64,000 nucleotides of DNA from Pseudomonadota bacterium (GTDB taxonomy: Bacteria; Pseudomonadota; Gammaproteobacteria; Burkholderiales; REEB80). Every line of letters begins with the position of its first letter. Positions within the stretch are counted from its first letter, which is position 1. The translations under genes and the position numbers were made by a program. The notes beneath the pieces were generated by a model. The model had not been told where the DNA came from. It ran no database searches and saw nothing but the letters and a program-made list of their open reading frames with translations. This document shows positions 11,436 to 20,610 of this stretch, in pieces. The DNA is taken from contig JAGXAQ010000003.1 of NCBI GenBank assembly GCA_018971485.1, positions 124,001-188,000 of the forward strand, in the 5' to 3' direction.

Positions 11436-12599
11436 TCAATAAAATTGATCATAATCAAGCAAATATCCTGTCATGCCAATTAACACTCTCACTAATCGAT
11501 AGGCCAGTTTATTCCAGAACCGATCAATTTTCTTATTTCGCCACTCTATGAGAGAAAGCTGGGTTGAATCATTTTTTATCGCCAAAAGTAACCTCTGTCT
11601 TAGTTGTTTGGCAAACCGCTGATCATAAACCATAACATTTGCTTCTCTTGCCAGTAAAAGAGAAAAAGGGTCGAGATTAGATGAACCTACAGTTGCCCAA
11701 TATTCATCAATAACGGCAACTTTTGCATGTAAATGGCTTCTGGTGTATTCATAAATATCGACCCCCCCTGACATCAACTCCTCATAAAGACCATGTTCAG
11801 CATAATGGATGAATGGATGATCGGCGCGTCCTTGAAGTAAAAGAACCACATGAACTCCCCGACAAGCAGCATCAATTAGCGCCTGTTGAAAGATACGGCC
11901 AGGCAAAAAATATGCGCTAGAAAGTATGATTTCGTTTTTGGCGGAGTGAATTGCAGCAAGATATGCTGATTCAATTTCTCGACGATGTTTAAGATTATCA
12001 CGCACTGAAAAACTTGCCTTGATATCACCAGCACAAGGAACCTGGATTGGATGGACCAAGAATGGTTTTCTACCTGCAAATTCAAATAACGAAATGAGTC
12101 GCCAGATACGCTTAACACTCAAGTAGATTTCGCTCACAAGGGGGCCTGTTACAGAAACTGCAAAATCAAACCTCGGGGCTGAGAAACGATGATGATTCAT
12201 ATCATCAATAATATTAATTCCACCAACAAAGGCGATAGAATTATCGATCAGGACAACTTTTCTATGTAGCCGTCTTAAACGCTGCCGCTTAAAAAACAAA
12301 GCTTCAGAGTCAGGTCGATAAACAAGAACTTCAACACCGGATAAAACTAACTGATGCATATGATGCTGCACAAAATCCAGTGAGCCAAAACCATCAATAA
12401 GCAGATGGACCTTTACCCCACGCTGAGCTGCTTGAACCAGTGCATCACGAACACGTAGGCCCGTCACATCAAGCTCAAAAATATAAGATTCAAGGTGAAT
12501 TTCTGTTGTTGCCCCGTCAATTGCCAGAACCAGAGCAGGAAAATATTCTTTCCCTGACTGAAAAAGTTCAATTGCATTACCATCTATTATCTTAGTCAT
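11436..12599 (-). CDS. clsB: Cardiolipin synthase, ClsB type (phospholipase D family)
   Basis: A 387-residue phospholipase D superfamily protein with two HKD motifs: LHRKVVLIDN (His112, Lys114, Asp119) and LHAKVAVIDE (His291, Lys293, Asp298), each followed by G(G/S)xN-type sequence. Unlike ClsA it lacks the two N-terminal membrane helices, which fits ClsB (YbhO). Its start overlaps the stop of the upstream phosphatase-family gene by 4 bases (ATGA). E. coli also pairs ybhP with clsB, which supports the assignment. Expected activity is cardiolipin formation from phosphatidylglycerol at the membrane. Confidence 0.88.
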   Translation of the reverse strand: MTKIIDGNAIELFQSGKEYFPALVLAIDGATTEIHLESYIFELDVTGLRVRDALVQAAQRGVKVHLLIDGFGSLDFVQHHMHQLVLSGVEVLVYRPDSEALFFKRQRLRRLHRKVVLIDNSIAFVGGINIIDDMNHHRFSAPRFDFAVSVTGPLVSEIYLSVKRIWRLISLFEFAGRKPFLVHPIQVPCAGDIKASFSVRDNLKHRREIESAYLAAIHSAKNEIILSSAYFLPGRIFQQALIDAACRGVHVVLLLQGRADHPFIHYAEHGLYEELMSGGVDIYEYTRSHLHAKVAVIDEYWATVGSSNLDPFSLLLAREANVMVYDQRFAKQLRQRLLLAIKNDSTQLSLIEWRNKKIDRFWNKLAYRLVRVLIGMTGYLLDYDQFY

Positions 12600-13453
12600 T
12601 TATGAACAATGGCAGCAATCAGTGGAGCATGATCGGATAACATTGACCATGGGTTACCCGCCAAAACCTGAGCAGTCTGAATTTCAAAACCACGAACATA
12701 AATCCGATCAAGACGGAATAAGGGAAAATTTGATGGATAGCTACGGGCTAAATATCCATATGATGATTCAAAACACTCTTCAAGATGAAGGGGTGACGCA
12801 AAGGCCGCCCCGGCCTCACCGCGCCAATCGTTAAAGTCTCCAGCCACTATTAATGGGGCATTCTGAGGGACTTCCCTTTCTATTCTTATTTTAAGGGCAT
12901 CCAGCTGCCGTCTTCGGCCACGAGAAAAAAGCCCTAAATGAGCGCAAACAGCATGCAAAGGTATATCCCATCCAGGAACCGAAATCACACAATGTAGAAG
13001 GCCCCTTTGTTCAAATCGATGGGCGGAAACGTCTTCATTCTCCCATTCCAGAATCGGAAATTTAGACAATATGGCATTTCCATGATGGCCATTTGGATAA
13101 ACAGCATTTCGTCCATAAGCAAAATCTGGCCAGATATCTTTAGCTAAAAATTCATACTGAGCGGTATCAGGCCAATCCTCAAATCGCTCTGCATGAGTGG
13201 CATGTTCCCCTACCACCTCTTGTAAAAAAACAAGATCAGCCTGCATTTCATGCAACAAATCTCTTAATTCATAAAGAACATGGCGTTGATTAAAACGAGA
13301 AAAGCCCTTATGAATATTATAGGTTGCAATTCTTAATTGAAAATAAAATAGTGGTCTTGAAAAAGAAATTTTATCTGGGTAATCAATATCGTAAGCAGGA
13401 GTATAAAGTGGCAGGTCGTTCTGATTACTTATTGGTTTAATCACCGACATCAT
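12596..13453 (-). CDS. Endonuclease/exonuclease/phosphatase family protein, YbhP-like
   Basis: About 285 residues of the EEP (DNase I/exonuclease III-like) fold. Visible elements are RIATYNIHKGF (Asn for metal binding), LVFLQEVVGEHA (catalytic Glu), AVCAHLGLFSRGRR, VAGDFNDWRG (Asp/Asn) and LSDHAPLIA (the C-terminal Asp-His). The substrate is unknown. Synteny with clsB suggests a lipid-related phosphodiesterase rather than a DNA nuclease, but that is inference. The ATG at 13453 has a weak GAAGAG before it; the first 45 residues are poorly conserved, so a later start is possible. Confidence 0.82.
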   Translation of the reverse strand: MMSVIKPISNQNDLPLYTPAYDIDYPDKISFSRPLFYFQLRIATYNIHKGFSRFNQRHVLYELRDLLHEMQADLVFLQEVVGEHATHAERFEDWPDTAQYEFLAKDIWPDFAYGRNAVYPNGHHGNAILSKFPILEWENEDVSAHRFEQRGLLHCVISVPGWDIPLHAVCAHLGLFSRGRRRQLDALKIRIEREVPQNAPLIVAGDFNDWRGEAGAAFASPLHLEECFESSYGYLARSYPSNFPLFRLDRIYVRGFEIQTAQVLAGNPWSMLSDHAPLIAAIVHK

Positions 13454-13571
13454 GACACTCTTCAAAGATCTAGTTCTAGCTGAAAAACAAACTATAAAGT
13501 AATCAATTAAAAATTATATGGTTAAGCCTTAAATCTCATAAATTAATTGATTAATGAAAAACGGCAAAACC

Positions 13572-13599
13572 ATGATTTTCATATTAACATGAAAATCAT
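13572..13599. repeat. 11-base perfect inverted repeat
   Basis: ATGATTTTCAT and ATGAAAATCAT are perfect reverse complements separated by ATTAAC. On the plus strand a T-rich run follows about 8 bases later. The stem is nearly all A/T, so an operator for the divergent genes is as likely as a terminator. Confidence 0.6.
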
Positions 13600-13751
13600 C
13601 TAACTGTCTTTTTTAAAAAATACATGACGTTGTATCAAGATATTCCTGATGCATCTTCCCACATGTGATAATCATCAATACAAGTCTTGATTAAGCTGAA
13701 GATTATTACGTTGCATTTATGAGCCAAAAATAAAACCATTAAATTGTAGCA

Positions 13752-13760
13752 TGCTAAAAT
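13752..13760 (+). promoter_or_regulatory. Extended -10 promoter for yffB-dapE-prmB
   Basis: TG-C-TAAAAT lies 26 bases before the start codon of the ArsC-family gene, giving a short leader that contains GAGGAGGA. No good -35 is seen, as is usual for extended -10 promoters. Confidence 0.4.
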
Positions 13761-13786
13761 AATCTCATGAGGAGGAATTTAGGCAA

Positions 13787-14140
13787 ATGATATTTGGAAT
13801 TCAAAACTGTTCAACAATGACAAAAGCCTTCCAATGGTTAAACAAGAACGAAATTGACTTACCTTTTCATAATTATAAAACTAAAGGGATAGATTGTACT
13901 ACTCTACAACGCTGGTGTGATTTACATGAGTGGGATGACCTCATAAATAAAAAGGGGCTTACCTGGAAAAAACTAGACAGCAATATCAAAGAAAATATCA
14001 CGGATGCGCAAACCGCCATTAAATTGATGCAAACCTATCCTACACTAATTCGCAGACCTATTATTGAAATGGACAAGACCTTATTAGTCGGTTTTAATGA
14101 GGACATCTGGGCCAAATATTTTAAGAAAAAAAATGCTTAA
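13787..14140 (+). CDS. ArsC/Spx-fold reductase, YffB-like
   Basis: A 117-residue thioredoxin-fold protein of the ArsC family with a single N-terminal cysteine (Cys8 in GIQNCSTMTKA) and the RRPIIE motif near residue 90. The family resembles glutaredoxin-coupled arsenate reductase, but YffB itself has no proven arsenate role. As in E. coli it directly precedes dapE, here overlapping its start by 8 bases, which supports orthology. There is no ars gene nearby, so arsenic resistance is not implied. Confidence 0.85.
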   Translation: MIFGIQNCSTMTKAFQWLNKNEIDLPFHNYKTKGIDCTTLQRWCDLHEWDDLINKKGLTWKKLDSNIKENITDAQTAIKLMQTYPTLIRRPIIEMDKTLLVGFNEDIWAKYFKKKNA

Positions 14141-15263
14141 CTCCCGTACTCTTTGTGAAAATCTCGTATGCAGACGATCAATCAGTCCTGATGATGCAGG
14201 TTGTCAGCACTTCCTGTCTGAGATCCTGGAGCCTTTAGGATTCAAATGTGAATACATCCATGCCAATGGGGTAACCAACCTTTGGGCGAGACGGGGAACG
14301 TCTTTACCACTGGTTGTCTTTGCCGGCCATACAGATGTAGTTCCACCGGGGCCAATTGAAACTTGGGATAGCGATCCTTTCAACCCTACAGAACGTAATG
14401 GGAAACTATTCGGTCGTGGGTGCGCGGATATGAAATCTTCCCTGGCAGCTTTTATTTGTGCCATAGAACGGCATGTTACAACCTCATCATATTTTAAAGG
14501 ATCAATTGGTCTCATGCTTACCTCAGATGAGGAAGGCCCCGCCACAAGCGGCACTAAACTCATTGTTGAAATGCTCCAAAAACGTGGGGAAACGATTGAT
14601 TTTTGCATTATTGGAGAGCCCACATCAGAAAAAACGTTAGGTGATACCATTAAAAATGGCAGGCGGGGATCACTCTCTGGCCATCTAACTGTACGAGGCA
14701 TACAAGGACATATTGCTTACCCTCACCTTGCCCGAAATCCTATCCATGATGTCTCCCCAGCCCTTACAGAATTAACTCAAACTTGCTGGGATAAAGGTAA
14801 TGATTATTTTTCAGCTACAAGTTTCCAAATATCCAACATACATGCTGGAACCGGAGCTAACAATGTCATTCCAGGCGCAGTTGAAATAGATTTCAATTTT
14901 CGATTTTCTCCTAGCTCTACACCTGAATCACTTCAATTAAAAACTGAATCTATACTCAAAAAAAATAACTTGTCATACTCCTTAGAATGGACTTTATCTG
15001 GACGATCTTTCTTGACCCATGAAGGATATCTGACTAAAACAGTAAAAACTGCCATCCAGAAAATAACAGGTATAGAGCCACAACTTTCTACTACGGGTGG
15101 CACTTCAGATGGCCGGTTTATTGTCGATATTTGTTCAGAACTAGTAGAATTTGGACCAATAAATGCAAGCATTCATAAAATCAATGAACACATTGACATC
15201 CTAGATCTTGAGCGATTAACAAACATCTATACCTTAATATTAAAAATGCTATTGGAGGAGTAA
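14133..15263 (+). CDS. dapE: Succinyl-diaminopimelate desuccinylase
   Basis: A 376-residue M20-family di-zinc hydrolase that makes LL-diaminopimelate. Metal and catalytic residues are visible: FAGHTDVVPPGP (His66, Asp68), RGCADMKSS (Asp99), TSDEEGPA (Glu133, Glu134) and the C-terminal ASIHKINEH. I use the ATG at 14133, inside the end of the yffB-like gene; this gives nearly the same length as E. coli DapE. The frame is open further upstream, but that part overlaps yffB. Its stop shares a base with the prmB start (TAATG). Confidence 0.96.
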   Translation: MLNSRTLCENLVCRRSISPDDAGCQHFLSEILEPLGFKCEYIHANGVTNLWARRGTSLPLVVFAGHTDVVPPGPIETWDSDPFNPTERNGKLFGRGCADMKSSLAAFICAIERHVTTSSYFKGSIGLMLTSDEEGPATSGTKLIVEMLQKRGETIDFCIIGEPTSEKTLGDTIKNGRRGSLSGHLTVRGIQGHIAYPHLARNPIHDVSPALTELTQTCWDKGNDYFSATSFQISNIHAGTGANNVIPGAVEIDFNFRFSPSSTPESLQLKTESILKKNNLSYSLEWTLSGRSFLTHEGYLTKTVKTAIQKITGIEPQLSTTGGTSDGRFIVDICSELVEFGPINASIHKINEHIDILDLERLTNIYTLILKMLLEE

Positions 15264-16171
15264 TGCAAGAAATTGAACAGGCTAAAACATCTTTCAAAAG
15301 CATCAGGGATTTAATGAGATTCGCTGTTAGCTCTTTTACACAACATAATATTGCTTATGGGCATGGTACAACCAATCCATGGGATGAGGCAGCGTACCTG
15401 GTAACCAAGATACTACATTTACCCCACGAATTTTTTGAACAATGTCTTGATGCCAAGCTATTGTCGAATGAGATCAAACAAATTATTAATGCTATTCGTG
15501 TCCGCACAGAAGAGCGTTTACCGGTTGCCTATATCACTCATGAGGCATGGTTAGGCAATTTCCCATTTTATGTCGACGAACGCGTAATTGTCCCACGTTC
15601 GCTCATATCAGATGTAATTAACGAAATCCCAACATTCCTAAACCCCAACCAACGCATTAAACGAATAGCAGATATATGCACTGGCTCTGGCTGCCTTGCA
15701 ATACTTATGGCGCACCTTTTCCCCAATACAGATATTGATGCAGTAGATATATCCAAAGATGCACTTGAAGTGGCACGAATCAATATTGAAAACTACGGAT
15801 TAACCAATCAGATCAATTTATTTCAAGGGAATATGCTTTCGCCCTTGACCCATCAATACGATCTGATTATCTGTAACCCTCCTTACGTCAATACCAAGAG
15901 CATGACGGCCCTTCCACCTGAATACAAGAAAGAGCCCTCGATCGCATTGCAATCAGGAACTGATGGACTAGATCACATCAGAATCCTATTCTCGAAAATT
16001 ACTCAATATCTTCAGGAAAATGGCTTACTACTATTAGAAATAGGCCATAATCGAACCGAATTTTACAAGGAGTGGCCAAAATTAGAAGTAACTTGGCTTG
16101 AAACCACTTCTGGTGAGGGAGATGTTGCCCTTATTACTGCCCAAGCACTTAAAACTAACGCGCACGAATGA
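15263..16171 (+). CDS. prmB: 50S ribosomal protein L3 glutamine methyltransferase
   Basis: A 302-residue SAM-dependent methyltransferase modifying a glutamine of ribosomal protein L3. It has the SAM loop DICTGSGCLAI (about 138-148) and the NPPY glutamine-binding motif (205-208) followed by V. The long N-terminal helical domain separates it from free-standing DNA methylases, and PrmB fits better than PrmC because of VPRSLISD and its length. GGAGGAG precedes the ATG, which overlaps the dapE stop. The 3' end overlaps convergent rluB by 17 bases. Confidence 0.9.
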   Translation: MQEIEQAKTSFKSIRDLMRFAVSSFTQHNIAYGHGTTNPWDEAAYLVTKILHLPHEFFEQCLDAKLLSNEIKQIINAIRVRTEERLPVAYITHEAWLGNFPFYVDERVIVPRSLISDVINEIPTFLNPNQRIKRIADICTGSGCLAILMAHLFPNTDIDAVDISKDALEVARINIENYGLTNQINLFQGNMLSPLTHQYDLIICNPPYVNTKSMTALPPEYKKEPSIALQSGTDGLDHIRILFSKITQYLQENGLLLLEIGHNRTEFYKEWPKLEVTWLETTSGEGDVALITAQALKTNAHE

Positions 16172-17075
16172 CCTTATCCCCTTTTCGCTGCTGTGGTGCA
16201 TAATCTGGCTGAGGAAAACCCGACCAAACTAAAAGGTTGCGAACAGCCTCTTCATCTAAAAAAGAATAATGCCCACGTCTAAGCCTAGGCGGTAAAGTAA
16301 TAGGCCCATACCGGATACGAATAAGTCTGCTCACGGCTAAACCCACTGCTTCAAATAAACGCCGCACTTCCCTGTTACGTCCTTCCTTCAGATTAACATG
16401 GTACCAATGATTACAACCTGAACCACCTTTATCTATTATTGAATTGAAGTGTGCCGGACCATCATCAAGGATAACTTGATGACATAATTTTTTGGACAGC
16501 TCAGGAGTCAACTCACCAATTATTCTAACAGCATATTCACGTTCAACCTCATGACTGGGATGCATCATAAAATTAGCCAAGAATCCATCCGTGGTAAAAA
16601 CCATCAAACCACTTGTATTAAAATCTAATCGACCAATTGCGATCCATTTTCCTCCCCGAACTGGTGGCAGAGCATCAAAAACACTTTTTCTTGCATCTGG
16701 ATCATGGCGACTAACAATTTCTCCTTCCGGCTTATGATAAATTAGAACTTGAGGCAATGGGCGTTCGAAATTAATTTTAATAGGCCTATGATTGATAAAA
16801 ACACGATCTAACGGGCTAATACGTTGGCCAATATTTGCAGTTTCTCCGTTGACCTCAACTTTCCCTGCAAGAATTAGGGCCTCCATCTCTCTTCTTGACC
16901 CGAGTCCAATCTGTGCAAGCATCTTATGAAGTTTTTCACTGGAAGCCATTCGTGTACTCTTATTATTTAATTGGACCGAGCCACCCTGATTTGAATCCAG
17001 AATTAAACTGTTTTTTTCAGTTTTTTTTCTCCGTTTAGTTCTTGCCAAACTAAATTCATGTAAATCATCAGACAT
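16155..17075 (-). CDS. rluB: 23S rRNA pseudouridine synthase, RluB type
   Basis: A 306-residue protein: a basic N-terminal tail (1-43), an S4 RNA-binding domain (about 46-100, KLHKMLAQIGLGSRREM), and a RsuA/RluB catalytic domain with the active-site Asp in GRLDFNTSGL and the REVRRLFEAVG motif. It modifies helix 89 of 23S rRNA (U2605 in E. coli) by family knowledge. The ATG at 17075 shares one base with the trpS stop. The lysine/arginine-rich tail may be extra RNA binding; a start at Met43 cannot be excluded. Confidence 0.9.
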   Translation of the reverse strand: MSDDLHEFSLARTKRRKKTEKNSLILDSNQGGSVQLNNKSTRMASSEKLHKMLAQIGLGSRREMEALILAGKVEVNGETANIGQRISPLDRVFINHRPIKINFERPLPQVLIYHKPEGEIVSRHDPDARKSVFDALPPVRGGKWIAIGRLDFNTSGLMVFTTDGFLANFMMHPSHEVEREYAVRIIGELTPELSKKLCHQVILDDGPAHFNSIIDKGGSGCNHWYHVNLKEGRNREVRRLFEAVGLAVSRLIRIRYGPITLPPRLRRGHYSFLDEEAVRNLLVWSGFPQPDYAPQQRKGDKVIRAR

Positions 17076-18286
17076 TATATTGTAGCCCCATAATTTAACC
17101 CCATGGCGTCACGCACATCACGAATTGTCTCTAGCGCAAGATCCCGGGCTTTATCACACCCATCGCTAATAATCCCACGCACAAGTAAAGGCTCATCAAG
17201 ATACCCCTGTGCCCGCTCTCTGATTGGAGCTTGTTCCTCAAGAATAGCATCAATCAAGGGTTGCTTGCAGTCAAGGCACCCAATACTTCCCTTGGTGCAC
17301 CCTTCACAAACCCATTCATGTATAGGCTTGGAGGTATATATCTGATGTAAATGAAAAACAGGGCAAATATCTGGATTACCCGGATCATTTCTTCTGACTC
17401 GGGCCGGGTCAGTAGGCATACGACGAATTTTATCGGTAACAGATTCAATATCTTCACGTAAAAAAATAGTGTTACCATAAGATTTAGACATTTTCCTTCC
17501 ATCCAAGCCCGGCATGCGAGATTCAGCGGTTAAAAGAGATTGGGGCTCAGATAAAATCATTTTTCCTCCGCCTTCCAAATACCCGAACAAACGCTCTCTA
17601 TCTCCTATGCTTAAATTCTGTTGTTCAAGCAACAATGCTCGCGCAGATTCCAATGCTTCTTCATCACCTTGCTCCTGATACCGATTACGCAACTGCTCAT
17701 AGAGTTTACCTTTTTTATTTCCTATCTTACGAATTGCTTCACGGGCACGATCCTCAAACCCTGGCTCCCGTCCATACATATGGTTAAACCGGCGGGCAAT
17801 TTCTCGAGTAAACTCAATATGGGGGACTTGGTCTTCTCCAACCGGCACAAGGCTAGCACGATAAATCAGAACGTCAGCTGCCTGTAACAGGGGATAACCT
17901 AAAAATCCATATGTAGACAAATCCTTTTCTTTCATGTTGTCCTGCTGATCCTTATAGGTTGGCATACGCTCAAGCCATCCTAAAGGAGTAATCATAGAAA
18001 GAAGCAAATGTAGTTCTGCATGCTCCGGAACCCGAGACTGGACAAAAAGAACTGACTTGGACGGATCAACACCACAAGCCAGCCAGTCAATCATCATTTG
18101 AAAAACATTATCTTGAATATCTATTGGATTCTCATAATGTGTAGTCAGAGCATGCCAGTCAGCAGCAAAAAAAAAGCAGTCATGCTGATCTTGCAAACTT
18201 ACCCAATTTTTTAAGACACCATGATAATGGCCCAAATGCAGGAGGCCTGTTGGGCGCATTCCCGAAACGACTCGATCGGAAAACAT
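17075..18286 (-). CDS. trpS: Tryptophanyl-tRNA synthetase, long form with cysteine cluster
   Basis: A 403-residue class I synthetase with the HLGH signature (17-20) and KMSKS (265-269). It is about 70 residues longer than E. coli TrpRS. It has an insertion near 190-245, and a cysteine cluster Cys308, Cys327, Cys330, Cys337, Cys340 in its C-terminal anticodon region (C-x21-C-x6-C-x2-C, plus Cys327). A very similar spacing binds a 4Fe-4S cluster in Thermotoga TrpRS. The ATG at 18286 is supported by AAGGAG 9 bases upstream. Downstream rluB overlaps by one base. Confidence 0.96.
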   Translation of the reverse strand: MFSDRVVSGMRPTGLLHLGHYHGVLKNWVSLQDQHDCFFFAADWHALTTHYENPIDIQDNVFQMMIDWLACGVDPSKSVLFVQSRVPEHAELHLLLSMITPLGWLERMPTYKDQQDNMKEKDLSTYGFLGYPLLQAADVLIYRASLVPVGEDQVPHIEFTREIARRFNHMYGREPGFEDRAREAIRKIGNKKGKLYEQLRNRYQEQGDEEALESARALLLEQQNLSIGDRERLFGYLEGGGKMILSEPQSLLTAESRMPGLDGRKMSKSYGNTIFLREDIESVTDKIRRMPTDPARVRRNDPGNPDICPVFHLHQIYTSKPIHEWVCEGCTKGSIGCLDCKQPLIDAILEEQAPIRERAQGYLDEPLLVRGIISDGCDKARDLALETIRDVRDAMGLNYGATI

Positions 18287-18302
18287 GTAAAACAACTCCT
18301 TC

Positions 18303-18950
18303 CTACTGTAAATTAAACAGATGAAATACCAGGCCAACGCTTATATCAACTAACGGAAAAAGAATATGCCCAAGTAAACCTGAAAATAATAGGAGCAACA
18401 AAACCACAAGACCATATGGCTCAGTTCTAGAATATCGATAAGAAAGTGGGCCAGGCAAAAGACTGGCCAGTACTCTACCCCCATCCAACGGTAATATAGG
18501 CAAGATATTTAACACCATAAAAATAGCGTTAATTTCTATTCCGGCTTGTCCCATTAAGTACATCGGCTCCGAAAAACTATTCCCTGGCAGAGTCAAGGCC
18601 AACTTGGCCAAAAATGCCCAAAGTAGACATTGAATCAAATTACTCCCCGGGCCAGCAATCGCTACCCAGAGCATATCGCGCTTTGGGTTATGCAAGTTGT
18701 TAAAATTGATCGGGACCGGTTTAGCCCAACCAAATACGATACCCCCTAAAAACATGCTGGCCAAAGGGACCAATATAGTTCCAACCACATCAATATGTGC
18801 AATTGGATTGAGGGTTACTCTCCCCAACATCCAGGCTGTCTTGTCACCAAGACGACTTGCAATATAACCATGTGCAGCTTCGTGCAAAGTAATTGCAAAG
18901 ATTAATGGCAACGCATTAATTGCAATGGTTTGAATAAGTTCAGGGTTCAT
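18303..18950 (-). CDS. Site-2 protease family (M50) membrane metalloprotease
   Basis: About 215 residues with several membrane helices. The zinc site is HEAAH in the first helix (FAITLHEAAHGYIASRLG) and the second motif is NILPILPLDGGRV, the NPxxDG equivalent. It resembles the compact, PDZ-less M50 proteins common beside trpS in betaproteobacteria. The substrate is unknown. Its ATG at 18950 overlaps the yciO end by 11 bases; a TTG at 18962 is possible. It ends 16 bases before trpS, so it is part of the rnm-yciO-M50-trpS-rluB run. Confidence 0.88.
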   Translation of the reverse strand: MNPELIQTIAINALPLIFAITLHEAAHGYIASRLGDKTAWMLGRVTLNPIAHIDVVGTILVPLASMFLGGIVFGWAKPVPINFNNLHNPKRDMLWVAIAGPGSNLIQCLLWAFLAKLALTLPGNSFSEPMYLMGQAGIEINAIFMVLNILPILPLDGGRVLASLLPGPLSYRYSRTEPYGLVVLLLLLFSGLLGHILFPLVDISVGLVFHLFNLQ

Positions 18951-19575
18951 TAAATAATCCAAAAGGGGTTAAATCACCAGCTCCTGCCCTGATTAGAACA
19001 GGCTCATCATGGGTTAAATCAATTACTGTTGTTAACACATTCCCTGATGGGCCACCATCAAGTATCAGGTCAACCTCGTGCTCTAGCATCTCCCGGATTT
19101 CATTTGCATCAAACAAAGGCGCTTCCATTTGGGGTAACCACATTGTAGAACTTAAGAAAGGTCTTCCATATACCGACAAAAGTGCCTGCACAACAGAGTG
19201 ATCAGGGATTCGAAACCCCATTACATTCCGTTTGACATGCATAAGCCTTTTAGGAACCTGATGATTCGTCCGAAGAATAAATGTATAAGGACCAGGAAGA
19301 GCCGACTTTAATAGACGAAAAACCGAATTATCAAAATGGGCGTAAACCGAAATATCAGCTAAATTTTGACAAACAAGACTAAACGGATGATCCTCTGTTA
19401 AACCCCGAATTCGCCTGATATGCTCCTGAGGAAGCTTATAATCAAGTGCACAAGCAAATGCATAGCTTGAATCAGTAGGGTAGGCAATCAGCCCACCCTT
19501 ATCAAGTATCGATGCAGCCTGTCGCAGTAACCGCAACTGAGGATTTTTAGGATGTATTAAGAAAAATTGGGCCAT
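18940..19575 (-). CDS. yciO: YciO-type protein of the Sua5/YrdC family
   Basis: A 211-residue protein with the YrdC fold: GGLIAYPTDSSYAFACAL (nucleotide binding), KRxx-like basic patch, and SLVCQNL, SSTMWLP, DGGPSG and TVIDLT in order. It differs from TsaC in details shared by YciO, whose role in threonylcarbamoyladenosine synthesis is doubtful. The ATG at 19575 shares a base with the stop of the upstream PHP gene. E. coli also has rnm followed by yciO. Confidence 0.85.
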   Translation of the reverse strand: MAQFFLIHPKNPQLRLLRQAASILDKGGLIAYPTDSSYAFACALDYKLPQEHIRRIRGLTEDHPFSLVCQNLADISVYAHFDNSVFRLLKSALPGPYTFILRTNHQVPKRLMHVKRNVMGFRIPDHSVVQALLSVYGRPFLSSTMWLPQMEAPLFDANEIREMLEHEVDLILDGGPSGNVLTTVIDLTHDEPVLIRAGAGDLTPFGLFNEP

Positions 19576-20420
19576 TAAGCAACCAATTCTGACCAATCGT
19601 GCCAAATAGGAATAACTCCAGAAGGAAGTTCCGGCAGATTCCCCATTCCAAAACGACTTTCTCCAGGGCCATGGAAATCAGAGCCTTTGGATGCCAATAG
19701 GCCAAACTGGTTTGCCAATTTAGCAAAAACAGCAAACTGCTCTGGCTTATGAGAGCTTGTCACAACCTCAATACCTCTACCACCCAATTGACAGAATTCA
19801 GCAAGTAATTCATGCATCTCAGAATCCATCAAAATGTAACGGCCAGGATGAGCTATCACAGCCACTCCACCACTGGCACAAATCCATCCGACGGCTTCTG
19901 CCAGACTTACCCATTCATGCCGAACATACCCAGGCTTTCCTCCTGTCAAAAAGTGTTCAAAAACTGCTTTTACATTTTTAGCGTAACCTGCTTCAACCAA
20001 ATATCTAGCAAAATGGGAACGATTCAAAATATGCGGATTTCCAGCGTACCTCCTGGCGCCCTCAAATGCACCTACAATTCCAGCTTCTGCAAGAGAATCA
20101 GCAATTCGCCTGGCCCTGATTTTTCGACCAGCACGGATCTTTTCAAGCCCTAGACTCAATGTTGAATTGAGTGGGTCGATATGAAGCCCGACAATATGAA
20201 GTGTATGACCATGCCAGCTTGCCGAAATTTCAACCCCATTTACCAGTTGAACACCATAAGTAAGAGCAGCTAGAGCAGCTTCAGGCAAACCCGAAACATC
20301 ATCGTGATCAGTAAGCGCAAGAACCTTGACCCCACTTCCTGCGGCAAGCTTAATCAATTCAGTTGGGGACAAAAGACCATCTGAAGCTGTCGAATGGCTA
20401 TGTAAATCAATAGAAATCAT
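19575..20420 (-). CDS. rnm: PHP-domain 5'-3' exoribonuclease/nucleotidase (YciV/RNase AM)
   Basis: A 281-residue PHP metalloenzyme. Metal ligands lie in DLHSHSTASDG, LALTDHDDVSG, NGVEIS, AHPGRY and SKGSDFHG. E. coli Rnm (YciV) trims the 5' ends of rRNAs and also hydrolyses 3',5'-nucleoside bisphosphates; this close match in family and neighbourhood suggests the same. First gene of the minus-strand cluster with yciO, the M50 protease, trpS and rluB. Its ATG at 20420 is 190 bases from the divergent yciB. Confidence 0.88.
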   Translation of the reverse strand: MISIDLHSHSTASDGLLSPTELIKLAAGSGVKVLALTDHDDVSGLPEAALAALTYGVQLVNGVEISASWHGHTLHIVGLHIDPLNSTLSLGLEKIRAGRKIRARRIADSLAEAGIVGAFEGARRYAGNPHILNRSHFARYLVEAGYAKNVKAVFEHFLTGGKPGYVRHEWVSLAEAVGWICASGGVAVIAHPGRYILMDSEMHELLAEFCQLGGRGIEVVTSSHKPEQFAVFAKLANQFGLLASKGSDFHGPGESRFGMGNLPELPSGVIPIWHDWSELVA

Positions 20421-20610
20421 GTCCTAATTGTACATCATTTCCAGATTTTCAGACTATTTATCAGGGCAGATATCAAAAGAGCACAAAAAGAATCAAATAA
20501 CATTGAACAATAAACAAGTTCGTTGCACAATAACAAATTAAGAAGGCCATTCAAACTTGGTTATCTTGGCAACGGTAAGTGACTCATTTCATGAAGCAGA
20601 GCATCAATCA

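Larger units (their letters stand above)
13454..13786. other. Intergenic region between divergent ybhP-like and yffB-like genes
   Basis: Very AT-rich, without a credible reading frame. It holds one 11-base inverted repeat (13572-13599) and an extended -10 for the rightward operon (13752-13760). A partial TGATAATCATCA near 13668 is too short to call as a regulator site. Confidence 0.6.

Noticed and set aside
13787-14140. Arsenate reductase as a resistance gene
   Set aside because: The fold is ArsC-like but position before dapE and the YffB match argue for a general reductase; no ars genes nearby.
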